41,432 nucleotides of DNA, taken from the NCBI GenBank assembly GCA_900547815.1, contig URHY01000010.1:1-41432 (forward strand). Reading direction: 5' to 3'. A model generated the notes under the pieces. It had not been told where the DNA came from. It ran no database searches and saw nothing but the letters and a program-made list of their open reading frames with translations. Source of the stretch: an uncultured Solobacterium sp. (GTDB lineage: Bacteria > Bacillota_I > Bacilli_A > Erysipelotrichales > Erysipelotrichaceae). Shown piece after piece: positions 33,132 through 41,432 of the stretch (positions are counted from its first letter, which is position 1; each line of letters begins with the position of its first letter). The translations under genes and the position numbers were made by a program.

Positions 33132-34108
33132 TGCCAGCCCTCCGTAGAATAATCTTGAACATTCTCTTTTGTGATGATTTGCACAGGACTCATTTCATTT
33201 TTATTCTTAATTGTTTCTTGCGAAAACAACTTATAAATTGCCTCCCCAGCCTTTTTTCCAAACGTCTTTGGCGATTGTGCCACAGTTGCAGCCATTTTAC
33301 CTTCTGCAACCATTTCTTTTGCCTCAGGCGTCCCATCAATGCCATACACAAATTTTCCGTCCAGCATATTATTTGCCGAAAGTGCTGCCATAGCACCCAT
33401 TGCGCTTGGATCATTTAAACACATCACAACATCAAAATCTTTTCCTTCCTGGATAAAAGATTCCATTTTAGGCATGGCAACCTCTAATTGTCCTTCACAT
33501 TCCATTCGTTTGATTACTTTATAATTTGGATTGGATTGAATGGTATCCTCAAATCCTTTAATACGTAAGTAGCCCGAGCGAGTCGTGGAATGTTGTAAAA
33601 GAACAATATTGGCATGATTCAATTTAGTCATCATATCCTTTGCACATTGAACACCCGCATCATAGTTATCACTCACAATACTATAAGTAACGTTCTTATT
33701 ATGTTTTACTTCCGTATCCACAATAATCACAGGAATATGTTTTTTATACACAAGTTTTAAATCCTCTTTTAAACCCTCATAATCTACTGGCGTAATCACT
33801 AAGGCCTCCACTTGTTGATCCATTAAATATTGAATTTGTTCCTTCTGTTTCTTTAAACTCATAGCTGAATCTAAAGTAATCAATTGATCACCATGTTCCT
33901 TTACAACTTTAGATATTTCATCATTGACCACCGAATAGAATGTGTTATTGTAGGTCATATATGTTGCACCGATCTTACGCGGTTCTCGAGAATTATAAAT
34001 CATATTCGCTTGTGTTATCGTATTGATAAAATAGTTACTTCCAACCGCAAAGGCTAGACAAATCGTTAAACAGAAGATAATATACGCAAATGATTTTGGC
34101 TTCTCCAT
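33128..34108 (-). CDS. Membrane-anchored ribose-type periplasmic-binding-protein sensor
   Basis: 326 aa. Residues about 8-28 are a hydrophobic anchor without a lipobox. The remainder is a Peripla_BP_4 (ribose/xylose/galactose-type) binding domain: KKQKEQIQYLMDQQVEALVITPVDYEGL, IPVIIVDTEVKHNKNVTYSIVSDNYDAGVQCAKDMM, FDVVMCLNDPSAMGAMAAL, KFVYGIDGTPEAKEMVAEGKMAATVAQSP. It is the first gene of the four-gene operon (GGAAGGAGA before ATG), has no ABC partner, and overlaps the kinase gene by 4 bases. The arrangement is like the XylFII-LytS-YesN xylose-sensing system of clostridia, in which a membrane-tethered binding protein controls a kinase. The ligand is unknown. Confidence 0.88.
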   Translation of the reverse strand: MEKPKSFAYIIFCLTICLAFAVGSNYFINTITQANMIYNSREPRKIGATYMTYNNTFYSVVNDEISKVVKEHGDQLITLDSAMSLKKQKEQIQYLMDQQVEALVITPVDYEGLKEDLKLVYKKHIPVIIVDTEVKHNKNVTYSIVSDNYDAGVQCAKDMMTKLNHANIVLLQHSTTRSGYLRIKGFEDTIQSNPNYKVIKRMECEGQLEVAMPKMESFIQEGKDFDVVMCLNDPSAMGAMAALSANNMLDGKFVYGIDGTPEAKEMVAEGKMAATVAQSPKTFGKKAGEAIYKLFSQETIKNKNEMSPVQIITKENVQDYSTEGWQ

Positions 34109-34132
34109 TCAAATCTCCTTCCTTACAGAAAA

Positions 34133-34154
34133 TGTCGCATTACTGCGACACTTT
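34133..34154. terminator. Hairpin between the HAD cluster and the sensory operon
   Basis: TGTCGCA and TGCGACA (34133-34150 region) flank a 4-base loop and have runs of T on both sides. It lies directly after the small winged-helix-like gene and before the binding-protein gene, so it probably ends the upstream transcript. The sensory operon would then need its own promoter, which I could not identify with confidence. Confidence 0.55.
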
Positions 34155-34155
34155 T

Positions 34156-34482
34156 TTATAATACTTTTTGTAGAACATATACAAGGATTGCGATCACAAT
34201 AGGCACAATAAAAATCATTGAATATCCACGTACAAATTTTGTTTCTAAAGCTTTAAATCCTAAATCATCATAATAGAATCTTTCATCATTTGTTTTACCA
34301 ACAACACCTTCTTCTATTAGATTCGAAATTGTATAACTAATTGTTGAAGTAGCATAAGGCAAGTTTTTAAACACACTTACATCTACTGCACTCTTTTCAT
34401 CAATAGCACCTCTTTTTTTCAAAGTATCCATGACCATTGAAGCAGCTGTTGCCTTTGCTCCTTTTTTTCTTTTTCTAGACAT
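34156..34482 (-). CDS. Small membrane protein with possible winged-helix N-terminus
   Basis: 108 aa, not recognised. A very basic N-terminus (SRKRKKGAK) is followed by about 65 residues predicted helical with a turn pattern like a winged helix (MDTLKKRGAIDEKSAVDVSVFK, STISYTISNLIEEGVVGKTNDERFYYDDLGFKALE), then one membrane helix (about 85-106, MIFIVPIVIAILVYVLQKV). If the domain reading is right it would be a membrane-tethered DNA-binding protein. This is an inference from sequence pattern only. It overlaps the end of the HAD phosphatase gene by 8 bases; AGGAAAG precedes ATG. Confidence 0.65.
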   Translation of the reverse strand: MSRKRKKGAKATAASMVMDTLKKRGAIDEKSAVDVSVFKNLPYATSTISYTISNLIEEGVVGKTNDERFYYDDLGFKALETKFVRGYSMIFIVPIVIAILVYVLQKVL

Positions 34483-35248
34483 TTTCTTTCCTACTTTCTA
34501 TATCTATGGCTTGAGCTACACTCTTTACACACACGCCATATACCTTCAAACTCTCAGATGCATGATCCATGACATATGTATTCTTTAATTTTTTTAATAT
34601 GCATAAGTCATTTTCTCCATCTCCAATAAAAATCGCATTTTCGACAGGTAAATGACAAAAAGCTTCCCATTTGTTTGTACCTTTTTTTGTAATCTCAATA
34701 TAATCTTTTGAAGTAGCCATTACTTCATAATTTTTAAACAAGTCTCTAAATTGATTCAATAACAAATCTAAATCATTTTCAACATACATACTTAACTTAG
34801 CTAACCCTGAATCTCGTGAATTTAAATATTCCAATATATCTATATTTGAAAATCGTCCTAAACTCGGTTGTTTTTTTTCAAAACTGTGAAGTCTTTCTTT
34901 TCCATAAGATGAAACAGGATAATATCGATTTCCTACTTCGTCTGTATAAAATAAATCCAAATTATATTCTAGAATTGCTTTACACATTTGTATTCCATCA
35001 TCTAAATCAATTAAAGAAGAATACACATTCTGATCTTTATAATAGGCATTTGCCCCATTATCTGTAATCATATATTCACATGACAATTGATATTTAGAAG
35101 CAAGTTCCATACAAAAGGCATGATCTCTTCCTGTCACAAATCCAAATGAATGTTTTTGTGTCCATTGATGAATTGAATTCACATCTTCTTCTGTAATAGT
35201 TCCATTTGAATTCATTAAAGTTCCATCTAAATCGGATAAAAACAACAC
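34475..35248 (-). CDS. HAD-superfamily hydrolase, Cof/class IIB type
   Basis: 257 aa. All four HAD motifs are visible: FLSDLDGTLMNSN (nucleophile Asp6 and Asp8), FVTGRD (motif II Thr), Lys in KKGTNKWEAF (motif III) and FIGDGENDLCIL (motif IV). The C2 cap type marks a Cof-like phosphatase acting on sugar phosphates or similar small phospho-compounds; the substrate is unknown. The start is GTG at 35248 (next codon TTG), formed within the stop codon of the upstream gene (TAGTG), so translation probably depends on reinitiation. Confidence 0.88.
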   Translation of the reverse strand: MLFLSDLDGTLMNSNGTITEEDVNSIHQWTQKHSFGFVTGRDHAFCMELASKYQLSCEYMITDNGANAYYKDQNVYSSLIDLDDGIQMCKAILEYNLDLFYTDEVGNRYYPVSSYGKERLHSFEKKQPSLGRFSNIDILEYLNSRDSGLAKLSMYVENDLDLLLNQFRDLFKNYEVMATSKDYIEITKKGTNKWEAFCHLPVENAIFIGDGENDLCILKKLKNTYVMDHASESLKVYGVCVKSVAQAIDIESRKENV

Positions 35249-35790
35249 TATTTATGACGCTCTTTCTTTGCTTTTTTAAATGCTTTTTGTTTTTCCTGTA
35301 ACAATTCACCCATCTTTTTTGTCACAACGATCTTATCGCGATTGCTCATCAATACTGTACAATTGTGTGTAATGACACCATTTTTAAATTCAAAATTGGC
35401 TAACATGCGATAACGATAGTATGTATCATCAAAGAAGAATCCGTCTTCTGTAAAATAAATACGACGACGAACATAAGAATCGATTGCCAAGCCTAAAAAA
35501 ATCAATCCAATACATCCATAGGCTAAATAATAATAGTATGTTTGTCCATTTTTAGCTAATGTTGGTGCCATAAACATTAAAACAAATGCCACAACTGCCA
35601 TCGCTACAATAATCCAAACCCAATATCCTCCATCAACAACTGTCTCATAGTGTTTATGTGAATTTTTAAAGTTTTCAAATTCTTTTTTATAGGCAATTCC
35701 ACCCTTTAAGCTTTGATAGAAAATGAATGCCATATATCCAACTAAAACGACTCCCACAATAACTTTAAAAAATATATTATTTGAATCCAT
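35248..35790 (-). CDS. Membrane protein of unknown function (three TM segments)
   Basis: 180 aa. Membrane segments at about 8-26, 52-72 and 85-104, followed by a C-terminal cytoplasmic domain of about 75 residues (RRRIYFTEDGFFFDDTYYRYRMLANFEFKNG, IVVTKKMGELLQEK) and a basic tail. The C-terminal pattern resembles small DUF5673-type membrane proteins, but I am not certain of the family. First gene of a three-gene unit with the HAD hydrolase and the small membrane protein; AAGGAGAATG precedes the ATG. Confidence 0.75.
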   Translation of the reverse strand: MDSNNIFFKVIVGVVLVGYMAFIFYQSLKGGIAYKKEFENFKNSHKHYETVVDGGYWVWIIVAMAVVAFVLMFMAPTLAKNGQTYYYYLAYGCIGLIFLGLAIDSYVRRRIYFTEDGFFFDDTYYRYRMLANFEFKNGVITHNCTVLMSNRDKIVVTKKMGELLQEKQKAFKKAKKERHK

Positions 35791-35820
35791 AAATCATTCT
35801 CCTTCTTAACCACAATAAGC

Positions 35821-35846
35821 ATTATATCATCATTTCATGCTATAAT
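35821..35846. promoter_or_regulatory. Divergent extended -10 promoters
   Basis: A TGATATAAT element on the minus strand (TATAAT at 35821-35826) faces left towards the membrane protein gene. A TGCTATAAT element on the plus strand (TATAAT at 35841-35846) faces right towards the thioesterase. Neither has a good -35 hexamer, so both look like TGn-extended -10 promoters that overlap each other back to back. Confidence 0.55.
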
Positions 35847-35869
35847 AAAAGCATTGTTGGAGGTAGTTT

Positions 35870-36298
35870 ATGGAAGAAAATATGCAGGCGTTAATGGAAC
35901 GTTTAAATAGTTCGAGCCAATTTCTACAAAGTAATGATATGCGTGTGACTGAAGTACGACATGGTTTTGCGAAAGTAGAAATGATTATTGATGAACAAAT
36001 TTTAAATATACACGGTTTTGTCCATGGTGGAGCCCTATTTTCTTTAGCCGATACAGTGGCAGGTGCTGCAAGTTTTGCGACAGGAAGAGATAGTGTTACA
36101 CTTACAGGTACAATCAATTATATTAAGCCTGGTCGTGGTGGTAAATTGATTGGGATTGCCCAAGAAATTTCAAGCGGAAGAACAACAGGTGTTTATGAAG
36201 TGTTTATCTTTAATGATGAAAATGTACTTCTTTCAAGAGCTACATTCACAATGTTTTTCTTAGATTCAGACAAGATGAAAAAAAAGAAAGAGCAATAA
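35870..36298 (+). CDS. PaaI-type hotdog thioesterase
   Basis: 142 aa, the only clear plus-strand gene. The hotdog fold of the PaaI/YbgC-like family is seen in HGFVHGGALFSLADTVAGAA (HGG, with the catalytic acidic/helix region), DSVTLTGTINYIKPGRGGKLIGIAQEISSGRTTGVYEVFIFNDENVLLSRATFTMFF. Such enzymes hydrolyse acyl-CoA thioesters, often aromatic or medium-chain; the substrate here is unknown. TTGGAGGTAG precedes ATG 35870. It is monocistronic and shares a bidirectional terminator with dnaJ. Confidence 0.9.
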   Translation: MEENMQALMERLNSSSQFLQSNDMRVTEVRHGFAKVEMIIDEQILNIHGFVHGGALFSLADTVAGAASFATGRDSVTLTGTINYIKPGRGGKLIGIAQEISSGRTTGVYEVFIFNDENVLLSRATFTMFFLDSDKMKKKKEQ

Positions 36299-36308
36299 AC
36301 TGCTCTTT
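36287..36308. terminator. Bidirectional terminator between the thioesterase gene and dnaJ
   Basis: AAAGAGCA (36287-36294) and TGCTCTTT (36301-36308) flank a loop that contains the thioesterase stop codon, with T-rich/A-rich flanks on both sides. It can serve both converging genes. Confidence 0.7.
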
Positions 36309-36312
36309 TCAT

Positions 36313-37425
36313 TTACTTAAACGCTCTTTTGAATCTTTCAAAAGGAGATTCAGCTTGCCCAGATTTTAATTCTTCGTATAACTCTCTTTCTCTTCGAGAT
36401 ACTTTACGTGGAATTTCAACTTGAACTTCTACAAATTCGTCCCCTTGTCCTGAACGTGCTTTTACACCTTTTCCTTTTAAACGGAATTTAGTGTTTGGCT
36501 GTGTTCCTTCAGGAATCTTTAATTCTACATCTCCATATACAGTTGGCACTTGAATTGTACAACCAATCGTTGCATCAATTGAACTGATTGGAACTTTAAT
36601 AAAGATATTGTTGTCTTCACGTTTGAAAGTAGGATGTGGTGTAACCATAATTTCAATATATAAATCTCCATTAGGTCCTCCATTTGTTCCTCTTTCTCCT
36701 TTTCCAGGAATACGAATCTGCTGACCAGATTGAATTCCTGCCGGAATTTTAATATCCAATTTTACACGACGATGCTCATATCCTTTTCCATGACAATGTG
36801 AGCAGGCACGTGTAACTTTTTTACCTGTACCATGACAATCTGGACATACGCTTTGTTGTTGAATCACACCAAATGGTGTTCTTTGTTGAGACATAACATA
36901 TCCAGAACCATGGCATGTAGGACATGTCTGTACATCACTAGGGCTTTCTGCTCCAGATCCATTACAGTGTTTACATGTTTCATCCACATCCAATGAAATC
37001 GTTTCTGTTTTACCAAAAATGGAATCCATGAAATCAATGCGCATCTGCATGTAACGGTCTTGTCCTTGTCGAGGTTGGTTGCTTGAACGACGGGATCCTC
37101 CACCGCCAAATCCTCCACCAAAGAACGAACCGAAGATGTCTCCTAAATCGCCAAAGTCTGTGAATCCACCAGAGAATCCACCACCTTGTCCAAAGGCTCC
37201 ATCCATACCTGCATGACCAAATTGATCATAGGTAGCACGCTTTTTCTCATCGCTTAATACTTCGTAAGCTTCATTGATTTCCTTGAACTTATCTTCAGCT
37301 CCAGGTTCATGATTTCGATCGGGGTGATATTTCATGGCCAATTTTCGATAGGCCTTTTTAATTTCATCTGGTGTAGCACTTTTGCTGACGCCAAGCACTT
37401 CATAATAGTCACGTTTTTCTGCCAT
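36313..37425 (-). CDS. dnaJ: Chaperone protein DnaJ
   Basis: 370 aa Hsp40 co-chaperone that stimulates DnaK ATPase activity and delivers substrates. J domain residues 1-70 with YHPDRN (the HPD motif), then a Gly/Phe-rich linker ([24 protein letters not shown]), a zinc-finger region with all four CxxCxGxG repeats ([32 protein letters not shown]) and the C-terminal substrate-binding beta domains. Last gene of the hrcA operon; a hairpin lies in the 67-base gap after dnaK. Confidence 0.97.
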   Translation of the reverse strand: MAEKRDYYEVLGVSKSATPDEIKKAYRKLAMKYHPDRNHEPGAEDKFKEINEAYEVLSDEKKRATYDQFGHAGMDGAFGQGGGFSGGFTDFGDLGDIFGSFFGGGFGGGGSRRSSNQPRQGQDRYMQMRIDFMDSIFGKTETISLDVDETCKHCNGSGAESPSDVQTCPTCHGSGYVMSQQRTPFGVIQQQSVCPDCHGTGKKVTRACSHCHGKGYEHRRVKLDIKIPAGIQSGQQIRIPGKGERGTNGGPNGDLYIEIMVTPHPTFKREDNNIFIKVPISSIDATIGCTIQVPTVYGDVELKIPEGTQPNTKFRLKGKGVKARSGQGDEFVEVQVEIPRKVSRRERELYEELKSGQAESPFERFKRAFK

Positions 37426-37449
37426 GTGAATCCCTCCATACGATACGAA

Positions 37450-37474
37450 GAAGTTCTAGCGTGGCTAGAACTTC
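37450..37474 (-). other. Stem-loop between dnaK and dnaJ
   Basis: GAAGTTCTAGC and GCTAGAACTTC (11 bp, perfect) flank a 3-base loop. No T-run follows, so it is not a classic terminator. It may mark an mRNA processing or stability boundary in the chaperone operon. Confidence 0.6.
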
Positions 37475-37492
37475 AAATGTTGCTTATTTATT

Positions 37493-39843
<2,351 letters not shown>

Positions 39844-39863
<20 letters not shown>

Positions 39864-40896
39864 CGTTGGCACCTCCTTCATTTTTGTCTGTCCCAAAGAC
39901 GTCTTCAATGACATTTGACATATAATCCATCAAGGCTACGACCTTGGAATATTGCATTCGATTTGGACCAACAACCATTAATTGTCCTTCCTCATCGCTG
40001 TTATAATGGAATTTTGTCGTTAATACCGAACAATCTCCAATCTGTAACAACTCGTTTCTTTCACCAATCTGAATTGCCACATTTCCTTCTTGATCCGTCC
40101 ATTGGTGGAATAAGTTTCCATTTTCTAATATACGCATCATTTGTTTCAACTTGTTGATATCGCTAAATTCTGGTTGATACAACATATTGCTTCGTCCAGA
40201 AACCGCAACTTTTTCTGTCGCAAATCGCATAAAGGCTGAAACGAACGCTTCAAACAAAACCTCATGTCGCACAAGCTTTGCTGCCATCATTGGTTCAATT
40301 TCTTTCATCTTATCAACAACATCTTCAATTGGCGTTCCCACTAATTGGTCGTTTAATAAATCTGTACAATTTTGAATATCCTGCATAGAAACATCCGTAC
40401 CAAACTGAAATACCTTATTTTCTGTATGCCCTTGATCTGTAACAATGATCGCAACAGCACTTTGATTGTTGATTGGAATCAACTGTACATGTTGTAAAGT
40501 CTGATGCCTGCTATCAGGTCCTAGAACAACACTGGTTAAATTTGTCATATGTGACAAAATATCACAGCTCTTTTGAACAACTTCTTCTAACGAATAATGT
40601 CTTTCACTAAAAACTTCTTGTAAAGCATTCTTTGTAGAAGCATCTAAATCCGCTTCCATAAGATGTTCAACATAGTACCTATAGCCTTTTTGACTTGGAA
40701 TACGACCACTCGAAGTATGTGTCTTCTCTAACAATCCCAACTTTTCAAGTGTTGCCATCTCATTACGAATGGTTGCAGATGAAACTGGGAAATCTAGAAG
40801 TTCCATCAATGTCTTTGAACCAACAGGTTCTGCACAACGAGTAAACTCCTCAACTATCGTTTTAAAGATTATCTTCTGACGTTGTGTGATTTCCAT
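39844..40896 (-). CDS. hrcA: Heat-inducible transcription repressor HrcA
   Basis: 350 aa. The N-terminal winged helix (RQKIIFKTIVEEFTRCAEPVGSKTLMELLDFPVSSATIRNEMATLEKLGLLEKTHTSSGRIPSQKGYRYYV) is the standard HrcA DNA-binding domain; the rest is the GAF-like domain with VLGPDSRHQTLQHVQLIPI and VVGPNRMQYSKVVALMDYM. It represses the heat-shock operon by binding CIRCE and is itself kept active by GroEL in related bacteria. It is the first gene of hrcA-grpE-dnaK-dnaJ, directly behind a CIRCE. GGAGGT precedes ATG 40896. Confidence 0.96.
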
Positions 40897-40939
40897 TGTG
40901 AAGACCTCCTTCTAGCACTCATTTTCCTTGTCTGCTATT

Positions 40940-40981
40940 AGTATATCACAATTTTTAGCACCGTCAACAATTGAGTGCTAA
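40940..40981 (-). promoter_or_regulatory. Heat-shock promoter with CIRCE operator
   Basis: On the minus strand TTGACG (40962-40967) and TATACT (40940-40945) are 16 bp apart. The CIRCE lies at 40955-40981: a perfect left arm TTAGCACTC, a 9-base spacer, and a right arm with two mismatches (CGGTGCTAA for GAGTGCTAA). It overlaps the -35 box, consistent with HrcA repression. A further GAGTGCTA half-site lies at 40913-40920 beside the ribosome-binding site of hrcA. Confidence 0.85.
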
Positions 40982-40983
40982 AA

Positions 40984-41019
40984 ATAAAATAAAAAATAAG
41001 GTTACGATATGCGTACCTT
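40984..41019 (-). terminator. Terminator after the Rpn-like remnants
   Basis: A stem of AAGGT-ACG with CGTAACCTT (one bulge, 40998-41019) around a 4-5 base loop is followed by a T-rich run (40984-40997) on the minus strand. It lies just upstream of the hrcA promoter. Confidence 0.65.
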
Positions 41020-41024
41020 ATCAT

Positions 41025-41162
41025 CTAAGCTTTCATCAATAACTTTTTAATCGATTCTTCACTTACTGAGAAGATGGATGCGATTGCTTTAACACTGAAA
41101 TCTTTGTCTAGCATAGCTTGGATTCTTCAAGCATTTCATCTAATGCTCTACACACTTTTCAT
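41025..41162 (-). pseudogene. Broken remnant of an Rpn-family C-terminal region
   Basis: The first part reads KVCRALDEMLEES in one frame and is almost identical to the start of the partial gene at the window end. It then hits a stop (TAG) and the sense continues in another frame as MLDKDFSVKAIASIFSVSEESIKKLL, which has the usual C-terminal helix-turn pattern of Rpn/PD-(D/E)XK family proteins. The middle part (the lysine/glycine-rich repeat) is missing. This looks like an internally deleted and frame-shifted duplicate. Confidence 0.6.
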
Positions 41163-41174
41163 TTTTCTTGTAAA

Positions 41175-41200
41175 GAATGGATGTGATTGCACATCCATTC
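41175..41200 (-). terminator. Hairpin after the partial Rpn-like gene
   Basis: GAATGGATGTG and CACATCCATTC (11 bp, perfect) flank a 4-base loop directly after the stop codon, followed by TTT. The T-run is short but the position fits a terminator. Confidence 0.6.
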
Positions 41201-41202
41201 AA

Positions 41203-41432
41203 TCAAATATTCTTTTTTAGTTCTCTTAATGCATCTAAATCTAATCCAACAATCTCAGATATTTCTTCAAGCGTTTGATTATTTCTTACAAGCATTTTAA
41301 TCGCTATTTTGATTTGTGTATTTTTTACACCACGTTCAATGCCTTGCTTGATACCCATCTGGATTCCTTTGTTTGTCGATTCTTCAAACATTTCATCTAA
41401 TGCTCTACACACTTTTACATCACCCTTTTCAC
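41203..41432 (-). CDS. C-terminal part of an Rpn-family nuclease/transposase-like protein (5' end outside window)
   Basis: The frame is open to the window edge: GDVKVCRALDEMFEESTNKGIQMGIKQGIERGVKNTQIKIAIKML, then LEEISEIVGLDLDALRELKKNI. The VCRALDEM block, the G-I-x-x-G-I-x-x-G repeats and the C-terminal helical motif are typical of the C-terminus of Rpn/PD-(D/E)XK family (transposase_31-like) proteins; the catalytic N-terminus is not in the window. A GTG inside the frame could be read as a start, but the continuing homology upstream of it says the gene is truncated only by the window. Confidence 0.75.
   Translation of the reverse strand, partial: EKGDVKVCRALDEMFEESTNKGIQMGIKQGIERGVKNTQIKIAIKMLVRNNQTLEEISEIVGLDLDALRELKKNI

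Noticed and set aside
29871..34108. Reading the two solute-binding proteins as an ABC sugar importer
   Set aside because: No permease or ATPase gene is present and both are interleaved with a kinase and regulator; both also lack a lipobox.
35830..36117. 95-codon minus-strand frame opposite the thioesterase gene
   Set aside because: It has no family signal and is antisense to a convincing hotdog thioesterase with a good ribosome site.

Overview
This is a low-GC Gram-positive (Firmicutes) chromosomal segment. The best guess is a gut member of the Erysipelotrichia. The guess rests on the HrcA/CIRCE chaperone operon, the multimodular wall-anchored glycosidases with FIVAR repeats, the AT-rich codon use and the low-GC-type glycolipid synthases; no rRNA is present to confirm it. 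Nearly everything reads on the minus strand. The one confident plus-strand gene is a thioesterase.

Layout on plus coordinates; minus-strand genes read right to left. (1) 1-4592: a very large surface adhesin (InlB-type repeats, then Ig-like MBG-type modules), cut off by the window edge, with its own promoter carrying three helically phased TATAACC repeats. (2) 4747-11977: a seven-gene tightly coupled operon: lafB glycolipid glycosyltransferase, a UPF0104 membrane protein, a LafA-type glycosyltransferase fused to a full-length RecX, YhaM exoribonuclease, RimO, a hypoxanthine/uracil-DNA glycosylase-family protein and a dUTPase. It has a promoter at 12005-12034 and a terminator at 4706-4740. (3) 12260-15372: a mannose-family PTS with separate IIA, IIB, IIC and IID genes plus a small membrane protein, under a promoter overlapped by a perfect-consensus cre site. 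(4) 15615-16870: an exported protein of unknown function and a thioredoxin-like lipoprotein.

(5) 16928-29466: two giant secreted, wall-anchored glycosidases, one GH31 (2316 aa) and one GH36-like (about 1674 aa). Both carry discoidin/CBM32-type modules and FIVAR repeats, and the GH31 enzyme also has a dockerin and a cohesin-like module. Both families include alpha-galactosidase and alpha-N-acetylgalactosaminidase activities, so mucin or blood-group-type glycans are plausible substrates. (6) 29871-34108: a translationally coupled four-gene operon of membrane-tethered sugar-binding protein, histidine kinase, NarL-type response regulator and a second membrane-tethered solute-binding protein, with no permease. 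I read it as an extracellular glycan sensor that may control the adjacent glycosidases. Both glycosidase upstream regions share two 11-12 bp words and a near-consensus cre.

(7) 34156-35790: a small protein with a possible winged helix and one membrane segment, a Cof-type HAD phosphatase and a membrane protein. (8) 35870-36298: a PaaI-type thioesterase on the plus strand, divergent from (7). (9) 36313-40896: hrcA-grpE-dnaK-dnaJ with a CIRCE operator. (10) 41025-41432: a broken remnant and a truncated copy of the C-terminal part of an Rpn-family nuclease/transposase protein. No tRNA, rRNA, CRISPR array or complete insertion sequence was seen.
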